The notes under the pieces are model-generated. The model was not told where the DNA came from. It searched no databases and saw only the letters and a list, made by a program, of their open reading frames with translations. From CALBPI01 sp038531945 (GTDB lineage: Bacteria > Pseudomonadota > Gammaproteobacteria > Steroidobacterales > Woeseiaceae), in the NCBI GenBank assembly GCA_038531945.1, contig JBCBBH010000003.1, positions 812,281-876,280 of the forward strand: a stretch of DNA of 64,000 nt, given 5' to 3'. The position numbers were made by a program, and so were the translations under genes. Positions 61,397-64,000 of this stretch are shown here, piece after piece (within the stretch, counting starts at the first letter, position 1; every line of letters begins with the position of its first letter).

Positions 61397-62212
61397 ATGC
61401 CGAGGGCGTGCCTATGTGTCGAGTATGACGGCACCGGATATCACGGCTGGCAGTACCAGCACCACTCGACGAGTGTGCAGGGGGTATTGCAGCAGGCCTT
61501 GACCCAGATACTCGATGAGACGATCGATGTCGTTTGTGCCGGTCGCACCGACACGGGTGTCCACGCAAGTGGCCAGGTTGTCCATTTCGATAGCAATAAC
61601 TCGCGGTCCGAGCGTAGTCTCGTGCTTGGCACCAATGCCAAGCTGCCCAAGGATGTTTCGGTCCGCTGGGCTCGCGAAGTGCCCGGCGATTTTCACGCGC
61701 GCTTTGATGCGGTAGAGCGTCGGTATCGTTACCTTATCCTGACCACACCGGCGCGCTCGGCGCTGTATGCCAACAGAGCCTGGTTCACGCCGGACCGATT
61801 GGATATCGACGCGATGCAGAGTGCGGCTGACGTGTTGGTTGGCGAGCATGACTTCAGCACGTTTCGCGCGTCAGGCTGCCAAGCGAGGCACGCGGTGCGT
61901 CGGGTGACGCAACTGCGCGTGTCGACGCAAGGCGCCTGGGTGATCGTAGACATTGCTGCGAATGCGTTCCTACAGCACATGGTGCGAAACATCGTCGGCA
62001 TGCTCTGGCACGTTGGTTCAGGTCGTTCGAGCGCCGCAGCTACCCGCGGGTTGCTGGAAGCGCGTGATCGCACACAAGCACCGCTAGCCGCGCCACCCCA
62101 TGGGTTGTACCTCACCGAGGTGCGTTACCCCGAGCACTTCGATTTACCTCAGCCACACGCGGAAAACGATGTTTTGTTGCCGTTGACCCCGCTCGTCCCG
62201 CTGATCCCGTAG
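61397..62212 (+). CDS. truA: tRNA pseudouridine(38-40) synthase TruA
   Basis: 271 residues. Catalytic Asp is D52 in CAGRTDTGVHASGQV. YDGTGYHGWQ opens the fold; FLQHMVRNIVGML closes it. Modifies the anticodon arm of many tRNAs. 8 bp after fimV. In many relatives trpF-trpB-trpA follow; here accD follows directly after 40 bp. Confidence 0.97.
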   Translation: MPRACLCVEYDGTGYHGWQYQHHSTSVQGVLQQALTQILDETIDVVCAGRTDTGVHASGQVVHFDSNNSRSERSLVLGTNAKLPKDVSVRWAREVPGDFHARFDAVERRYRYLILTTPARSALYANRAWFTPDRLDIDAMQSAADVLVGEHDFSTFRASGCQARHAVRRVTQLRVSTQGAWVIVDIAANAFLQHMVRNIVGMLWHVGSGRSSAAATRGLLEARDRTQAPLAAPPHGLYLTEVRYPEHFDLPQPHAENDVLLPLTPLVPLIP

Positions 62213-62252
62213 AAAGGCACCAAACCGGTGCAGATCGCGCTACACTTGGCGC

Positions 62253-63167
62253 ATGAGCTGGTTTGAAAAACTGATGCCGTCGCGCATCACCACCGAGCGG
62301 CGGACCAAGTCTGTTCCCGAAGGAATCTGGATCAAGTGCGAGAAGTGCAATGCACAACTTTATCGCGCGGAACTTGCACGCAATATGCTCGTTTGTCCGA
62401 AGTGCTCGCACCACATGCGAATGGGTGCACGCGAACGGTTGATGACGTTTTTTGATGAAGACAGCATGAGCGAGCTCGCAACGGAGCTGCAACCGCAAGA
62501 CCCTTTGAAGTTTCGTGACAGCAAGCGTTATCGTGACCGCATAGCGCAGGCGCAGAAAAACACCGGTGAGAACGACGCGTTGATCGCCGCGCATGGCGAA
62601 CTTTACGAAAAGCCGGTGACGGCCGTAGCGTTCGAATTTCGTTTTATGGGCGGATCGATGGGATCGGTAGTCGGTGAAAGGTTTGTGGTCGCCGTCCGCC
62701 ATGCGATTGAACACCGGACGCCGATGGTGTGTTTTTCGGCCAGCGGCGGGGCGCGCATGCAAGAAGCCCTGTTCTCGCTGTTCCAGATGGCCAAGACCAG
62801 CGCGGTGCTGGCTGAATTGTCCGAGGCGGGATTGCCTTACGTCTCGGTCATGACCGACCCGACGACGGGCGGGGTATCAGCGAGCCTCGCGATGCTCGGT
62901 GATGTGAATTTGGCAGAGCCGCGTGCATTGATCGGATTTGCCGGACGTCGCGTAATCGAGCAAACCGTACGAGAGACGCTGCCCGATGGCTTTCAACGCA
63001 GTGAGTTTCTGCTGGAGCACGGCGCACTCGATATGATCGTAGATCGCCGCGAGATGCGACCTGTGATCAGCGATCTGTTGCGCAAGTTAACGCATCAGCC
63101 GATGCGCGTGTCCGACAATACGGTCAGCATCAAGGCTTTGGATCTGAGTGACGCCGACACGGACTGA
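62253..63167 (+). CDS. accD: Acetyl-CoA carboxylase carboxyltransferase subunit beta
   Basis: 304 residues. Zinc ribbon C29, C32, C48, C51 (WIKCEKC ... LVCPKC). Crotonase-like core: GGARMQEALFSLFQMAKTSA, DPTTGGVSASLAMLGDVNLA, GFAGRRVIEQTVRETLPDGF. Pairs with AccA (not here) to make malonyl-CoA. folC begins 20 bases before its stop. Confidence 0.97.
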   Translation: MSWFEKLMPSRITTERRTKSVPEGIWIKCEKCNAQLYRAELARNMLVCPKCSHHMRMGARERLMTFFDEDSMSELATELQPQDPLKFRDSKRYRDRIAQAQKNTGENDALIAAHGELYEKPVTAVAFEFRFMGGSMGSVVGERFVVAVRHAIEHRTPMVCFSASGGARMQEALFSLFQMAKTSAVLAELSEAGLPYVSVMTDPTTGGVSASLAMLGDVNLAEPRALIGFAGRRVIEQTVRETLPDGFQRSEFLLEHGALDMIVDRREMRPVISDLLRKLTHQPMRVSDNTVSIKALDLSDADTD

Positions 63168-64000
63168 AGCGGTCAACACCGAACTCGCGCTTTGGCTGGA
63201 CCGGATCAACACGCTTGATCCGAGTCGCGTCGAGTTGGGCTTGTCTCGCATTCGGGCCGTGCTGCCACGCCTGGGGCTCGGCAATGATGCGATCACCATC
63301 ACGGTCGCAGGCACCAACGGAAAAGGCAGTTCTGTCTATTGGCTCGATGCGTTCCTTCGGCGGATGGACTTGCGTGTCGGTCGCTACACTTCGCCGCATC
63401 TATCGAGCTTTAACGAGCGGATTGCAGTCGACGGTCAAACGGTCAGCGACGCGGCTCTGGTGCAGGCATTCGAGGATGTCGCTGCGGCCCAGCAGGGAGT
63501 GGAGCTAACCTACTTCGAGTTCACGACCCTGGCTGCGTTGATCGTCTTTGCGAATGCTGCGGTCGATGTGCAGGTTCTGGAAGTCGGTCTGGGTGGTCGT
63601 CTGGATGCGGTAAATGCTGTGATTCCCGACGCGTGCCTTTTGACCGGTGTCGACTTCGATCATCAACGCTGGCTGGGCGACAGTCTCGAAGCGATCGGCC
63701 GTGAGAAGGCCGGGATTTTTCGCGCAAGTGTTCCAGCTGTGATTGCCACGGTGGATCCACCTTCAAGTGTGCTCGAGGTTGCGCTCGCCGTGGGCGCCGA
63801 TGTCTGGTTGTTAGGACAGGATTTCGAAATAGCGAACCAGGAGTATCGCGGGCGTGATCGTCGCGCGTCGGTGGCGCTGTCAAGTGACAATGTGGCGACA
63901 AGTCTGTTGTCGGGTGTCTTGGCCACACTCGAGTCACTGGGGTTGCTCAATCGTCTGTCAGACGCAGATATTGCGGCGGTACAACGCGTCAGACCGCCCG
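63148..64000 (+). CDS. folC: Dihydrofolate synthase/folylpolyglutamate synthase (3' partial)
   Basis: 284 codons from GTG 63148, still open at the window edge (full length usually ~420). Mur-ligase fold: P-loop TVAGTNGKGSSVYWLDAFLR, VGRYTSPHLSSFNERIAVDG, YFEFTTLAALIVF, VLEVGLGGRLDAVNAV, FDHQRWLGDSLEAIGREKAG. Adds glutamates to folate. Overlaps accD, the usual accD-folC pair. Confidence 0.95.
   Translation, partial: MTPTRTEAVNTELALWLDRINTLDPSRVELGLSRIRAVLPRLGLGNDAITITVAGTNGKGSSVYWLDAFLRRMDLRVGRYTSPHLSSFNERIAVDGQTVSDAALVQAFEDVAAAQQGVELTYFEFTTLAALIVFANAAVDVQVLEVGLGGRLDAVNAVIPDACLLTGVDFDHQRWLGDSLEAIGREKAGIFRASVPAVIATVDPPSSVLEVALAVGADVWLLGQDFEIANQEYRGRDRRASVALSSDNVATSLLSGVLATLESLGLLNRLSDADIAAVQRVRPP

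Overview
The window is chromosomal DNA of a GC-rich gammaproteobacterium that I cannot place to genus. The class is supported by the purL form (single-chain FGAM synthase with a fused amidotransferase), the EF-P/EpmA pair, FimV, the glyA-nrdR-rib-nusB-thiL-pgpA order and the prmB-aroC-asd-fimV-truA / accD-folC order. TPR proteins with a TolB-like domain, DUF1415, DUF1820 and tandem bactofilins fit a free-living, probably aquatic lineage. No tRNA, rRNA, CRISPR array or origin was seen.

Region A (1-9.1 kb) is an accessory island. It holds tails of polymorphic (RHS-type) toxins, each followed by a small probable immunity gene: 1-1127, 4435-5502 and 7183-7781. Two RHS-core scraps (1591-1746, 5691-5800) and pieces of two IS3-family elements lie among them. 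Three intact, near-identical REP-associated tyrosine transposases (RAYTs) sit on the minus strand. Each lies between copies of a short repeat with the core TAGGACAGGCAC, and solo copies fill the gaps. Four open reading frames in the window end on the TAG of this repeat.

Region B (9.1-27.4 kb) is a mix of accessory and household genes: small secreted proteins, DUF1415, a penicillin-binding-type serine hydrolase, a 14-TM exporter, an RHH-like/unknown pair, REP arrays at 14.9 and 16.6 kb, two bactofilins, a MarR regulator, an arsenic operon (acr3-arsC with divergent arsR), a four-gene pilin/PilC-like operon, a TolB/TPR membrane protein and an orphan TagH-like FHA protein.

Region C (27.4-64 kb) is core genome: DUF1820, purL, ettA, then a long plus-strand run glyA-nrdR-ribD-ribE-ribBX-ribH-nusB-thiL-pgpA-kinase. 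It continues with xseB, parE-parC (topoisomerase IV), a FimX-like/FimV-like coupled pair, efp, a minus-strand operon (sco-PCuAC-psd-epmA-msrC), and plus-strand prmB-aroC-asd-fimV-truA and accD-folC (folC is cut by the window end).

Themes: the rib genes make lumazine and riboflavin, with the RibA-like half of RibBX apparently dead for GTP cyclohydrolase II. FimX-like, the two FimV proteins and the pilin operon suggest c-di-GMP-tuned type IV pili. EF-P and its lysylase EpmA are both encoded here. The left island records repeated RAYT/REP activity in a toxin locus.
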